Shown here: positions 18,165 to 26,586 of the stretch, in pieces
Layout: each line of letters opens with the position of its first letter
Numbering within the stretch: the stretch's first letter is position 1
Source: Paenibacillus azoreducens
Lineage (GTDB): Bacteria; Bacillota; Bacilli; Paenibacillales; Paenibacillaceae
Assembly (NCBI RefSeq): GCF_021654775.1
Contig: NZ_AP025343.1
Coordinates: 5,857,501 to 5,921,500, forward strand
DNA length: 64,000 bases
Direction of reading: 5' to 3'
Notes under the pieces: model-generated
The model's input: only the letters and a program-made list of their open reading frames with translations
Databases searched by the model: none
Told to the model about the DNA's origin: nothing
Program-made: the position numbers and the translations under genes

Positions 18165-18953
18165 GTTTCTCGGAACCCCCCTTTTTTACCCCTCATAATC
18201 GTTATTTCTCTCTGTGATTACGGTACATTTTTACGGTTCTTTTTTTATGACCCTTAAGACCTTTTGCCTTCGAATTTTTCATTTTTTATGTGTCTTCGAA
18301 CGACATATCGATTTTCCACGCTTTTCAGCTTTTTGTCAAAAGCTCAATAACCTCTCATGTTCCTGAAAAGCGCAAGAGAAGCGCGATCCTGACCGCCTGA
18401 AGCACTTCAAGCTTATTTTCATGACCGTTAGTTCTTATTTTCATCTGTTTACCGGTTTTTTATTTCTCAAATCCCCCCTTTTTTTAATGATCCATTTACA
18501 TCATTACCACATCATTTACCGTATTCCATATTTATAAACGAGACAAGTCCATAAAAAGTTTAAAGTAAAAATTACATTTCTGTCCCAAGGAGTGCATTCC
18601 CGGCATATTTCAATATAAATCAGTTTAGGTTCTTAACCTGTTTCATTTCCGCAAAATCGGATCATCCCGCCGCGAAAAATTCAGTTCTTTCTGAACTCTT
18701 AAACGGATAATTGCTGTTTGAATCATTGTAAAGGTTCTGTAAAGTGAAGTCAAAACCGCCTCTTTTCATTCGTAACGGGAGGACTTTCGCCTTGAAAAAG
18801 ACCGGAATAAAAAATATGATTAACTTAAAAGCGCGTGTTCAAAAAGATCGCGATCAAAAGCGGACTTTCTGAACAATCTCTTAAAGTGGAAGCCACAAGA
18901 GCGGCCGCAAGCATAAATAGCCTGTTCAAGGCGTTAAGCGGGGGAAATTTTGA
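18165..18953. other. long AT-rich intergenic region
   Basis: This 790-bp gap separates the divergent glycosyltransferase and PAP2 genes. It is rich in T-runs and short weak hairpins. A minimal R1 repeat lies at 18836-18881. A 26-codon TTG frame (18792-18872) with GGGAGG 9 nt upstream runs into that repeat. Nothing else recognisable was seen. Confidence 0.5.
18836..18881. repeat. R1 repeat, minimal copy (two ends only)
   Basis: TGTTCAAAAAG and CTTTCTGAACA, the R1 ends, are separated by only about 20 bp. This looks like an internally deleted element. Confidence 0.7.
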
Positions 18954-19481
18954 ATGAGACGTTTGTTCACGGAATTCGTACGAATCGACAGAAAATGCTT
19001 TCAATTTATTAACGGACGTCTTCATAACCGTTTTCTTAATTTCTGGCTCTTTTATCTTACGCATTTGGGCGGAGCCACATTTACGATTGCCGCAAGCGTA
19101 TTGATCTGGTACTTCGGATCGCCCTCCTGGAGCAAGTCTGGCGCACAGGCCGCTGTAACCCTGGCTGTCAGCCACATTCCGGTTGCGGCCGCCAAAAAGC
19201 TCTATCCGAGACTTCGGCCCTATCTGGCACTGCCGGGAACACGGACCTTCCGCAACCCGCTCAAGGATCACTCTTTTCCCTCGGGGCATACGACGGCAGC
19301 CTTTTCGCTCGCGATCCCGCTCATATTGGGACATCCGGAATGGATATGTTTATTTCTGCCGCTTGCGCTTATCGTTGGCATGTCCCGGATCTATCTAGGC
19401 CTTCATTATCCTTCCGATGTGCTCGCCGGAGCCGTCATAGGGACGTCGGTGGCTGCCGCTACGGTTGCATTGTGGCCTTAA
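18954..19481 (+). CDS. PAP2 superfamily membrane phosphatase
   Basis: The 175-residue protein has about five membrane helices and the three PAP2 acid phosphatase motifs: KLYPRLRP around residue 85, SFPSGHTTA around 108, and SRIYLGLHYPSD around 145. Family members dephosphorylate lipid phosphates such as undecaprenyl pyrophosphate or phosphatidylglycerophosphate outside the membrane. It is followed 50 bp later by a diacylglycerol-glycosyltransferase-like gene on the same strand, which suggests a shared lipid role. Confidence 0.92.
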   Translation: MRRLFTEFVRIDRKCFQFINGRLHNRFLNFWLFYLTHLGGATFTIAASVLIWYFGSPSWSKSGAQAAVTLAVSHIPVAAAKKLYPRLRPYLALPGTRTFRNPLKDHSFPSGHTTAAFSLAIPLILGHPEWICLFLPLALIVGMSRIYLGLHYPSDVLAGAVIGTSVAAATVALWP

Positions 19482-19531
19482 AGCCGATATGGTGGATATA
19501 AGGAAAACCACGCAGAAACAGGTGATTGAGA

Positions 19532-20668
19532 GTGGTAAAAAAAAGAGTATTGTTATTATCTGAAGGCTTCGGCGCTGGACATACTCGGGCTGCGTATGCA
19601 CTCTCAAGCAGTCTGCGCAAACTTTCGCCGAATGTTCAGACGAAAGTCCTTGAACTTGGAAGTTTTTTGAATCCCAAGGTTGCTCCTTTAATCATTACGG
19701 CCTATAAGAAAACCGTGCTCTCCCAACCTAAGCTGATTGGGATGATGTACCGCCATCAATATCATAAATCTCTGAACCGTTTTACGACGCTCGCGCTGCA
19801 CCGCATTTTTTACACCCATACGAAAAACGTCGTCAATCAGCTTGACCCGGATATTGTCGTATGTACGCATCCGATCCCGAGCGCCGTTATATCCCGTCTA
19901 AAACGGCTTGGTGAAGATATCCTGCTATGCACTGTCATTACCGACTATGATGCGCATGGGACCTGGATCAGTCCTGAAGTTGACCGCTACCTTGTATCTA
20001 CGCAAGAGGTGCGAAACAAGATGATTCAACAAGGCGTGCCGCCTTCAAGAATCAAGGTAACCGGCATTCCGGTTCACCCGAACTTCTGGGAGCATCCCGT
20101 AAAGGATGAAATCCGCGCCAAGTTCAATTTGAAGGATATGCCTACCGTCATGGTGATGGGCGGCGGCTGGGGCATTATGAACGATGAGGTCATCAACGAT
20201 TTTTTGATCCGCTGGAAAGACGATGTTCAAATCCTGTTTTGCCTTGGCAATAATGAAAAAGAGCTGAAGAAGCTCCAACAGGATCCGCGTTATAATCATG
20301 CTAATATCAGGCTCATCGGTTTTACGCTAGAGGTGGACAAGCTGATGGAAGTGTCGGATTTGCTCGTGACCAAGCCGGGCGGGATGACCTGCACCGAAGG
20401 GCTGGCGAAAGGAATTCCGATGCTTTTTCACCACCCCCTGCCTGGGCAGGAAGAAGAAAATTGCCAATATTTTACCGTGCAAGGGTTGGGTGAACCCATC
20501 ATTTCGCTGGAAGTGATCGTCAAATGGATGAACAAGCTCATCAGCGACCTGGATGGCATCCGCCGGCGCCGGGAGGAGCAGCTCCCGTGCATCGACCGCT
20601 ACCGACCGCTGGAAAGCGCGCAGAGCATTATCGATATGCTTGAATCCAAAAAAGTGCCTTCATCGTAG
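19532..20668 (+). CDS. MGDG synthase/UgtP-like glycosyltransferase
   Basis: The roughly 378-residue protein has the MGDG synthase N-terminal domain (LLSEGFGAGHTRAA; HPIPSAVISRLKR) and a GT28-like C-terminal half (VMGGGWG; TKPGGMTCTEGLAKGIPML). It resembles UgtP and YkoN, which glucosylate diacylglycerol at the inner membrane leaflet. GTG at 19532 is chosen because AGGTGA lies 6 nt upstream; the in-frame TTG at 19526 abuts it. The last codons run into the terminator: the TAG lies in the hairpin loop. Confidence 0.85.
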   Translation: MVKKRVLLLSEGFGAGHTRAAYALSSSLRKLSPNVQTKVLELGSFLNPKVAPLIITAYKKTVLSQPKLIGMMYRHQYHKSLNRFTTLALHRIFYTHTKNVVNQLDPDIVVCTHPIPSAVISRLKRLGEDILLCTVITDYDAHGTWISPEVDRYLVSTQEVRNKMIQQGVPPSRIKVTGIPVHPNFWEHPVKDEIRAKFNLKDMPTVMVMGGGWGIMNDEVINDFLIRWKDDVQILFCLGNNEKELKKLQQDPRYNHANIRLIGFTLEVDKLMEVSDLLVTKPGGMTCTEGLAKGIPMLFHHPLPGQEEENCQYFTVQGLGEPIISLEVIVKWMNKLISDLDGIRRRREEQLPCIDRYRPLESAQSIIDMLESKKVPSS

Positions 20669-20683
20669 AAGGCACTTTTTTGG
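20646..20683 (+). terminator. terminator overlapping the glycosyltransferase 3' end
   Basis: CCAAAAAAGTGCCTTC pairs perfectly with GAAGGCACTTTTTTGG. The stop codon TAG sits in the 6-nt loop region, so the 5' arm is coding. Confidence 0.93.
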
Positions 20684-20757
20684 ATATGAGCACCGGCTGC
20701 TCTATATGAGAGCTGACGGCTGTTAACGAAACGGAAACGCTATTATTGCCCCAAATT

Positions 20758-21507
20758 TTATTGCTGCTCCGAGTCTTTATCCCGCGGATTGTCCTCCATC
20801 CGGTAATTGTCGAGACGATGCTCTTGATAACGTTTGAGCGCATCGATGCCGACAATGGCCTCACAGCGGTGGATATGGACACCCTGTCCATGGAACTTCG
20901 TTTCATATTCAGTCATGACATGCTGTTCATTCGGACCTTCGCGATGGAGATTCAGCGAAATATTTTTCATTTGCAGGCCGAAATCCGCAAAGGCATTCAG
21001 CGAAAATTCGAATAAGGTCTGCGAATCGGTCTTGAGATGGATTTCTCCATTGCTATTTAGCAGACGGCGGTATTTATCCAAAAAACGGGGATGAGTCAAA
21101 CGCCGGCGCGCATGTCTGGCTTTAGGCCAAGGATCGCTGAAATTCAGGAAAATCCGCTCAAGTTCCCCTTCGTCAAAAACCTCCTCCAAATACTCCACGT
21201 TCGCCAAAGCCAACCGCAAATTCGGAGGCACTTCGACATTACGCTCGGACCAGGCCAAACGCGCCTTTTCGCTCGCCCGGCGGATCAACTCGTCATACAT
21301 ATCGATGCCAATAAAATTAATATCCGGATTCCGGAAGCTCATCCGGCTGATGAACTGCCCCTTCCCCATGCCCAGCTCCACATGGATCGGATGATCATTA
21401 CCAAATAGCGTATGCCATTTCCCTTTATACGACCGGGGATCAAGAATAACGAAACCTTTTTGCTCCTCCAGATTCTCCCGGATTCCTTTTCTGCCGCGTA
21501 AACGCAT
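20758..21507 (-). CDS. trmB: tRNA (guanine-N7-)-methyltransferase
   Basis: TrmB transfers a methyl group from S-adenosylmethionine (SAM) to G46 of tRNAs. The 249-residue protein starts MRLRGRKGIRENLEEQ and shows the SAM-binding VELGMGKGQFI near residue 45, IGIDMYDELI, the catalytic FLNFSDPWPKARHARRRLT segment near 125, and the C-terminal TEYETKFHGQG. All are diagnostic of the family. It is convergent with the glycosyltransferase gene. Confidence 0.97.
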   Translation of the reverse strand: MRLRGRKGIRENLEEQKGFVILDPRSYKGKWHTLFGNDHPIHVELGMGKGQFISRMSFRNPDINFIGIDMYDELIRRASEKARLAWSERNVEVPPNLRLALANVEYLEEVFDEGELERIFLNFSDPWPKARHARRRLTHPRFLDKYRRLLNSNGEIHLKTDSQTLFEFSLNAFADFGLQMKNISLNLHREGPNEQHVMTEYETKFHGQGVHIHRCEAIVGIDALKRYQEHRLDNYRMEDNPRDKDSEQQ

Positions 21508-21630
21508 GTTATACCTCCGCTTTCATACTGAACTGTCTGAATAAATCGGCATTTGTAACCTGCTGCTGACAGCTACTGAGATATTGTGCCGAAGATATGG
21601 ACAAATGTAAAGGCCTGCCCTTGAAAAAAG

Positions 21631-21684
21631 AAAAAGAATTCCGGCCTCCCCGCGGTTAGTGCTGGGGGCACAGAATTCCTTTTC
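21631..21684 (-). terminator. terminator after the 62-residue hypothetical gene
   Basis: GAATTC arms extended by GGGG/CCCC pairing form a long stem, followed on the minus strand by TTTTTCTTTTTTC. Confidence 0.8.
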
Positions 21685-21725
21685 CAAAATCTATTTGGAA
21701 TTGGGGTCCAACGAATTCTTTGTTG

Positions 21726-21914
21726 TTAGTTTAAACTATCTTCATACTGAAAATCAAATGTCTTTTCGAAGGCTTTGCGAATTTTTCGTCTTGCCTCCGC
21801 CTGCACCTCCGGATTCCCGTTAAATTTAACGCCTGTTAAAGCAAGCGCCTCCTCCGGAGTCAGTTCTACAGCGATTTTACCCTTTCCTGAAGCTTCTGCG
21901 ATCAACGAATTCAT
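21726..21914 (-). CDS. hypothetical small protein
   Basis: The predicted 62-residue protein (MNSLIAEASGKGKIAVELT, ending TFDFQYEDSLN) is charged and has no membrane segment or signal. ATG at 21914 is 6 nt after GAGGTGATA. A longer in-frame form starts at GTG 22007 but lacks a good ribosome binding site. Its own terminator lies downstream. The family was not recognised. Confidence 0.6.
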   Translation of the reverse strand: MNSLIAEASGKGKIAVELTPEEALALTGVKFNGNPEVQAEARRKIRKAFEKTFDFQYEDSLN

Positions 21915-22225
21915 CATTATCACCTCACGGATTATGGTAGCCAAGGGCGTCATGCTTTTATCAATTTCCGTCATGTCATTACTGAATGATGGCAGCTGTG
22001 ACGTCACCTTAAATATAACACTTCATGTAAGTTTCTACAATAAAACATATGCCCGAATTTCGGTTAAAATGACCATCGCTTGACCTGCTCATACCCTTCG
22101 CCAATTTTTTTTGCTACAATAGAGCAAGTGCGTTAGCGCTCGAAGTTCTAACAGAAATTTTGCGCAAATTCGATGACTCATAGCCGAGTGTCACTATCGG
22201 CCGACGCAAAAAAGGAGCACCTCTA

Positions 22226-23179
22226 ATGAATTCACCAACTCTTGACTCTCCGCTCTTGTGGGGAGATAAAAGATTTCATACCTGGAATTACGAAATGCGC
22301 AGTGAGTTTAACGAAAAAGTGTTTAAAGTCATGCTCGATGCAGGCTTCACCTGCCCGAACCGCGACGGTACGATCGCCAGAGGCGGCTGCACGTTCTGCA
22401 GCGCGCGCGGATCGGGCGATTTCGCGGGCAAACGCCGCGACGACCTGATTACTCAATTCGATGAAATCCGGGACAAGCAGCATCTAAAATGGCCGAATGC
22501 TAAATATATCGGCTATTTCCAGGCCTATACCAATACTTATGCGCCGGTGGAGACGCTGCGCGAATATTATGAAGTCATTCTTCAGCAGCCCGGCGTCATC
22601 GGCTTGTCCATCGCTACGCGTCCCGACTGCCTGCCGGATGACGTCATCGAATATTTGGCCGAGCTGAACAAGCGTACTTACCTGTGGGTGGAAATGGGCC
22701 TGCAAACGGTGCATGACTCTACCTCGGAGCTCATTAACCGCGCCCATGACACACAGTGCTTCGTCGATGCCGTTGCGAAGCTGCGCAAGCATAACATCCG
22801 GGTGTGCGCTCATATCATATACGGTCTTCCGCAGGAAACCCATGAAATGATGATGGAAACGGGGCGCGCCGTATCGAAGATGGATGTGCAGGGAATCAAA
22901 ATTCATCTGCTGCATCTGATGAGAGGCACGCCGATGGTGCGCCAGTATGAAGCAGGTCTGCTCCGCTTTCTGGAACAGGATGAATACATCAAACTGATTG
23001 TCGATACACTCGAGATTCTGCCGCCCGAAATGATCGTTCATCGGTTGACGGGCGATGCGCCGCGCAAGCTCCTTATCGGTCCAACGTGGAGTTTAAAAAA
23101 ATGGGAAGTGCTCAACACCATTGACGCCCAGCTTAAAGCGCGGAATACATGGCAGGGCAAATATTGGAGGAATGCTTAA
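22226..23179 (+). CDS. ytqA: radical SAM protein, TIGR01212/YtqA family
   Basis: The 317-residue protein carries the cluster-binding cysteines in CPNRDGTIARGGCTFC around residues 35-50, then the radical SAM barrel (GYFQAYTNTYAP; VEMGLQTVHDST; AHIIYGLPQETHEMM). YtqA-type proteins lie next to the methyltransferase YtqB in many Firmicutes; their substrate is unknown. The SD AAAAAAGGAGC precedes the ATG. The stop is followed 1 nt later by the ytqB ATG. A hairpin-forming leader lies at 22160-22212. Confidence 0.93.
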   Translation: MNSPTLDSPLLWGDKRFHTWNYEMRSEFNEKVFKVMLDAGFTCPNRDGTIARGGCTFCSARGSGDFAGKRRDDLITQFDEIRDKQHLKWPNAKYIGYFQAYTNTYAPVETLREYYEVILQQPGVIGLSIATRPDCLPDDVIEYLAELNKRTYLWVEMGLQTVHDSTSELINRAHDTQCFVDAVAKLRKHNIRVCAHIIYGLPQETHEMMMETGRAVSKMDVQGIKIHLLHLMRGTPMVRQYEAGLLRFLEQDEYIKLIVDTLEILPPEMIVHRLTGDAPRKLLIGPTWSLKKWEVLNTIDAQLKARNTWQGKYWRNA

Positions 23180-23180
23180 T

Positions 23181-23765
23181 ATGGGATTCCTATCCGTGCT
23201 CAGCTTTGCGCATAAGCAGGTCGGCGACCGGTTGCAGCCAGGCGATATCGCCATCGACGCCACCGTCGGTACGGGAGCCGATACGGTATTCCTCGCCAAA
23301 TCCGCCGGGCCTAAGGGACATGTCTATGGCTTTGACATCCAGCAGCAGGCGCTTGAACTCGCCAAAGAGCGGATATCGCGGGAGGCTGAGGAAAAATTGG
23401 CTTCCATTACCCTGATTCCGGCAAGCCATGCCCTGATGCAAGAAAAACTCCCGCCCGATGTTCAAGGCGGAGTTGGCGCCATCATGTTTAATCTGGGCTA
23501 CCTGCCTGCGCAGGAGTCCGACAAGCACATCATAACCGAGACGGGCAGCACGCTGCAGGCGCTGGATGCGGCTTTATCGCTGTTGAGGCCGAAAGGGATT
23601 ATTACGGTAGTCCTTTATCCTGGCCATACCGGCGGGGAAGCCGAAGCAGAGGCTGTCACCGCATGGGCTTCGGCCCTGCCGCAGGAGGTCTGCCAGACGG
23701 TGATGTACAGGCAGCTGCAGCGCAGCGACGCCCCTTACGTCATCGCCCTTGAAAAAAAGCGCTAA
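23181..23765 (+). CDS. ytqB: class I SAM-dependent methyltransferase, YtqB family
   Basis: The 194-residue protein has the class I SAM-binding loop IDATVGTGADTVFLA near residue 28, GFDIQQQALELA, FNLGYLPAQESDK near 105 and VLYPGHTGGEAEA. These are YtqB family marks. GGAGG lies 10 nt before ATG 23181; a longer in-frame start overlapping ytqA lacks one. It is translationally linked to ytqA and probably co-transcribed with it. The methyl acceptor is unknown. Confidence 0.9.
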   Translation: MGFLSVLSFAHKQVGDRLQPGDIAIDATVGTGADTVFLAKSAGPKGHVYGFDIQQQALELAKERISREAEEKLASITLIPASHALMQEKLPPDVQGGVGAIMFNLGYLPAQESDKHIITETGSTLQALDAALSLLRPKGIITVVLYPGHTGGEAEAEAVTAWASALPQEVCQTVMYRQLQRSDAPYVIALEKKR

Positions 23766-23834
23766 ACCGCGGTGGCATTTTCATTATGCCGCCTAAACAT
23801 AAATATGTATTTTGTAAAATACTGTAGAATTGCC

Positions 23835-24009
23835 TGTTCAAAAAGGTCGGTTTTCAGCACCGAGAAGGTTGAATGAAGATAGGGGGTGAGGAGCGGAGCG
23901 TACGTTTAGGTACGTGAGCACCGGAAGCCCCGGCTGAATTCAAGATTCGATGTCGTTTCCGCTTCCTGGTTCACTTCGTGATCAAAAGCGGACTTTTTGA
24001 ACAACCTCT
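23835..24009. repeat. R1 repeat, 175-bp copy upstream of manA
   Basis: The ends TGTTCAAAAAG and CTTTTTGAACAACCTCT enclose the module TCGGTTTTCAGCACCGAGAA...TTCAAGATTCGATG. It shares orientation and sequence with 25060-25349 but lacks the second internal module. Confidence 0.8.
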
Positions 24010-24064
24010 ACAAGCGGTTTGATTCATTCATCAGATTACCCGACTATGAAAGGAAGATGCAGCT

Positions 24065-25036
24065 ATGACACAACCGTATCCATTATTATTTCAACCTGAG
24101 TTCAAGGAGCGCGTATGGGGCGGTCGCGCCCTGGAACAATTCGGTCTCACTCCGCCGGAAGGACATATCGGGGAAGGCTGGATGATCGCCGATCATCCAA
24201 ACGGAACAACCACCGTCGTTAACGGCGAACTGGCCGGAAAAGGCCTTGACCAAATTCGTGAGGAACTCGGCAAAGAGTGGTTCGGCAGCAAAGGTTTTTC
24301 CGAGAAAAACGGCCGTTTCCCGCTGCTGATCAAACTTCTCGATTGCAATGACAATCTGTCCGTACAGGTGCATCCAACCGATGATTATGAAGGCCTTCCT
24401 AAAGGCGAACTTGGCAAAACCGAAATGTGGTATGTGCTTGACGCCAAACCGGGTGCCAAAATCATCTACGGCCTGAAAGACGGAGTAACCCGCGATAGCA
24501 TGAAAGCTGCATTGGAAAGCGGAAGCGTGATGGATACGCTGCGCGAAGTTCCCGTTGAAGCGGGAGATACGTTCTATATTCCTGCCGGTACGGTTCATGC
24601 CCTCTGTGCAGGTGTAGTGGTTGCGGAAATCCAGCAAAATTCGGATACGACTTACCGCATTTACGATTACAATCGTCCGGGCCTCGACGGCAAACCACGC
24701 GAGCTTCATATCGAAGATTCCTTGAATGTAACTAATTTTGAAGACTCCGGCGCCACTACGATGAAAACGGATGGCCTATCCGCAGGCGAATGGCTTCAGC
24801 TTGCCAAATCCCCTTATTTCATTGTTGAAAAAGGGATTGTGGACGGATCTTGGAACCTCTCGACCACGCCGGAAAGCTTTACCATCCTGGTAATTTGCGA
24901 AGGCAGCGGCAAGCTGGCCTGGAATAACGGCTCGCTGGAATACAAGGCGGGGCAATGCTTCCTCCTTCCTGCAAACCTCGGCTCGTATGCTTTGGAAGGA
25001 CAAGCGACGGTGCTCCGTTCTTATTTGCCGGAGTAA
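24065..25036 (+). CDS. manA: mannose-6-phosphate isomerase, class I
   Basis: ManA interconverts mannose-6-phosphate and fructose-6-phosphate using zinc. The 323-residue protein matches the short Firmicute form (YvyI/ManA). The zinc ligands are in SVQVHPTDDY (Gln, His) and GKTEMWYV (Glu) around residues 100-120 and in PAGTVHALCAG (His) around 180. The catalytic arginine region YRIYDYNRPG follows. SD GAAAGGAAG precedes the ATG. The gene lies between two directly repeated R1 elements with no terminator of its own visible. Confidence 0.95.
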   Translation: MTQPYPLLFQPEFKERVWGGRALEQFGLTPPEGHIGEGWMIADHPNGTTTVVNGELAGKGLDQIREELGKEWFGSKGFSEKNGRFPLLIKLLDCNDNLSVQVHPTDDYEGLPKGELGKTEMWYVLDAKPGAKIIYGLKDGVTRDSMKAALESGSVMDTLREVPVEAGDTFYIPAGTVHALCAGVVVAEIQQNSDTTYRIYDYNRPGLDGKPRELHIEDSLNVTNFEDSGATTMKTDGLSAGEWLQLAKSPYFIVEKGIVDGSWNLSTTPESFTILVICEGSGKLAWNNGSLEYKAGQCFLLPANLGSYALEGQATVLRSYLPE

Positions 25037-25059
25037 ACCGCATAGAATCTAATAGTACG

Positions 25060-25349
25060 TGTTCAAAAAGGTCGGTTTTCAGCACCGAGAAGATTGGATG
25101 AAGCTAGGGACTGAGGAGCGGAGCGTACATTGGGGTACGTGAGCACCGGAAGGCCCGGCTGAATTCAAGATTCGATGCGAAAGCCCGCTTCCTGATTCGC
25201 TTCGTGTTAGATATAGAATTTATAAGTTATCAGCAAAGCTGATGAAATTCTATATCGCAAGAAAACCTACCTAATTTATCGCGGTCGCTCAACCTTGAGT
25301 TGCCTCGATTAGGTTTTCTTATCAAAAGTGAACTTTTTGAACAACCTCT
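25060..25349 (+). repeat. R1 repeat, long copy downstream of manA
   Basis: This 290-bp copy has the TGTTCAAAAAG/CTTTTTGAACA ends, the TCAGCACCGAGAA module and an inverted ATATAGAATTTATAAG...ATTCTATAT hairpin module. It is the reverse complement of 8176-8463. It ends about 20 bp upstream of the next gene's SD. Confidence 0.8.
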
Positions 25350-25384
25350 AGTAGGTTCCTAATGGATGATGAGGAGTGATGGTC

Positions 25385-26341
25385 TTGCTCGAGCAAACCT
25401 TTACGATGACTGACCCGCATGGAACAAAAGCGCATGTGTATCAGTGGCTTCCGGATCAGGAAGCCGACATCAAGGGCGTGCTGCAGATCGTACATGGCAT
25501 GTGCGAAACGGCCGAACGTTACGCCCGCTTCGCATCCGCCCTGACCGCGGCAGGTTATGCGGTATACGCGCATGATCAGCGGGGGCATGGCTTAACCGCC
25601 GGGTCCGTTGAGCGGCTAGGCGATGTGGGGGAAAACGGATTCCCGCTCATGGTTCAAGATATCCTGAGGCTGGGCGGGATCATTAGAGGAAACCATCCTG
25701 CTGTCCCGTTGTTCCTGATGGGACACAGCATGGGATCGTTTTTGGTGCAAAAGGTAATCCAAGCGCATTCGGAAGGGTATGAAGGTTTTATTCTCTCCGG
25801 CACCAACGGGCCGCGCAGCATGCTGCAGCCAGGCAAAATGTTGGCTTCGATCCAAAGCAAACTGCAGGGGGCTTCCCATCGCAGCCTGATGATGAACGCG
25901 ATCGTCTTCGGCGGCTTCAATCGTGCGTTTTCACCGGCCCGCACCGATTTTGACTGGTTGTCCCGTGACCCGGATGAAGTCGACCGCTACATTGAAGATC
26001 CTTTCTGCGGTGCTATATGTACCGCAAGCTTTTTCCGGGATTTCCTCGGCCATCTTCAGGAAATTCAGCGGCCTGCCGGGTACGACGGCATTCCGCGCAA
26101 CAAGCCGATTTATCTCTTTAGCGGCGACAAGGACCCTGTCGGTCTAAACGGCAAAGGCGTCGAGCGTCTTGCCTCCATCTATCGCGGACTAGGCATCCCG
26201 GATGTGGAATGCCGGCTGTATCCCGATGGACGCCATGAAATGCTAAATGAGATGAACCGTGACGAAGTTACGGCTGATGCGCTTGCATGGCTGGAAAGCC
26301 ATGTTCAGGCGCTGACATCCAAGAAATCATCATCCATGTAA
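25385..26341 (+). CDS. alpha/beta hydrolase, lysophospholipase/monoglyceride lipase type
   Basis: The roughly 318-residue protein has the serine hydrolase triad: nucleophile in LMGHSMGSFL near residue 115, Asp in FSGDKDPVG near 250 and His in DGRHEML near 282. The oxyanion-hole segment VHGMCETAERY is near residue 38. The Hydrolase_4 type fold suggests activity on monoacylglycerol or lysophospholipid, inside the cell since no signal peptide is seen. TTG at 25385 is 8 nt from GAGGAG; ATG at 25379 is too close to it. An R2 repeat starts right after its stop. Confidence 0.88.
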   Translation: MLEQTFTMTDPHGTKAHVYQWLPDQEADIKGVLQIVHGMCETAERYARFASALTAAGYAVYAHDQRGHGLTAGSVERLGDVGENGFPLMVQDILRLGGIIRGNHPAVPLFLMGHSMGSFLVQKVIQAHSEGYEGFILSGTNGPRSMLQPGKMLASIQSKLQGASHRSLMMNAIVFGGFNRAFSPARTDFDWLSRDPDEVDRYIEDPFCGAICTASFFRDFLGHLQEIQRPAGYDGIPRNKPIYLFSGDKDPVGLNGKGVERLASIYRGLGIPDVECRLYPDGRHEMLNEMNRDEVTADALAWLESHVQALTSKKSSSM

Positions 26342-26342
26342 G

Positions 26343-26463
26343 CCCCGCAAAGAGTATCGGAAAGAAGTCCGACGCCTCTCAAAGAGAGGCGCTTTTGCGG
26401 AGCAAAAGTACTGAGTGACATGTGGCCTTCGAAGCTTATTCTGATTACTTTGCGGGGACCCCT
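26343..26463. repeat. R2 repeat, long form
   Basis: The inverted ends are CCCCGCAAAG and CTTTGCGGGG, with an internal CGCCTCTCAAAGAGAGGCG hairpin. It starts within 2 bp of the hydrolase stop codon. Confidence 0.8.
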
Positions 26464-26507
26464 GGGCGCTTTAGTTCTTTAAAGGATTTTAAACTTTCCG
26501 CTATTAC

Positions 26508-26564
26508 AAAAAAACGCTCTTGGCTCCATAGAGAATGATCTCTACGGGTCCAGAGCGTTTTTTC
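26508..26564. terminator. bidirectional terminator between convergent genes
   Basis: AAAAAAACGCTCTTGG pairs with CCAGAGCGTTTTTTC, giving a T-run in both directions between the hydrolase and the radical SAM gene. Confidence 0.9.
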
Positions 26565-26586
26565 GTGTGATGTTATGCGGAGCCCT

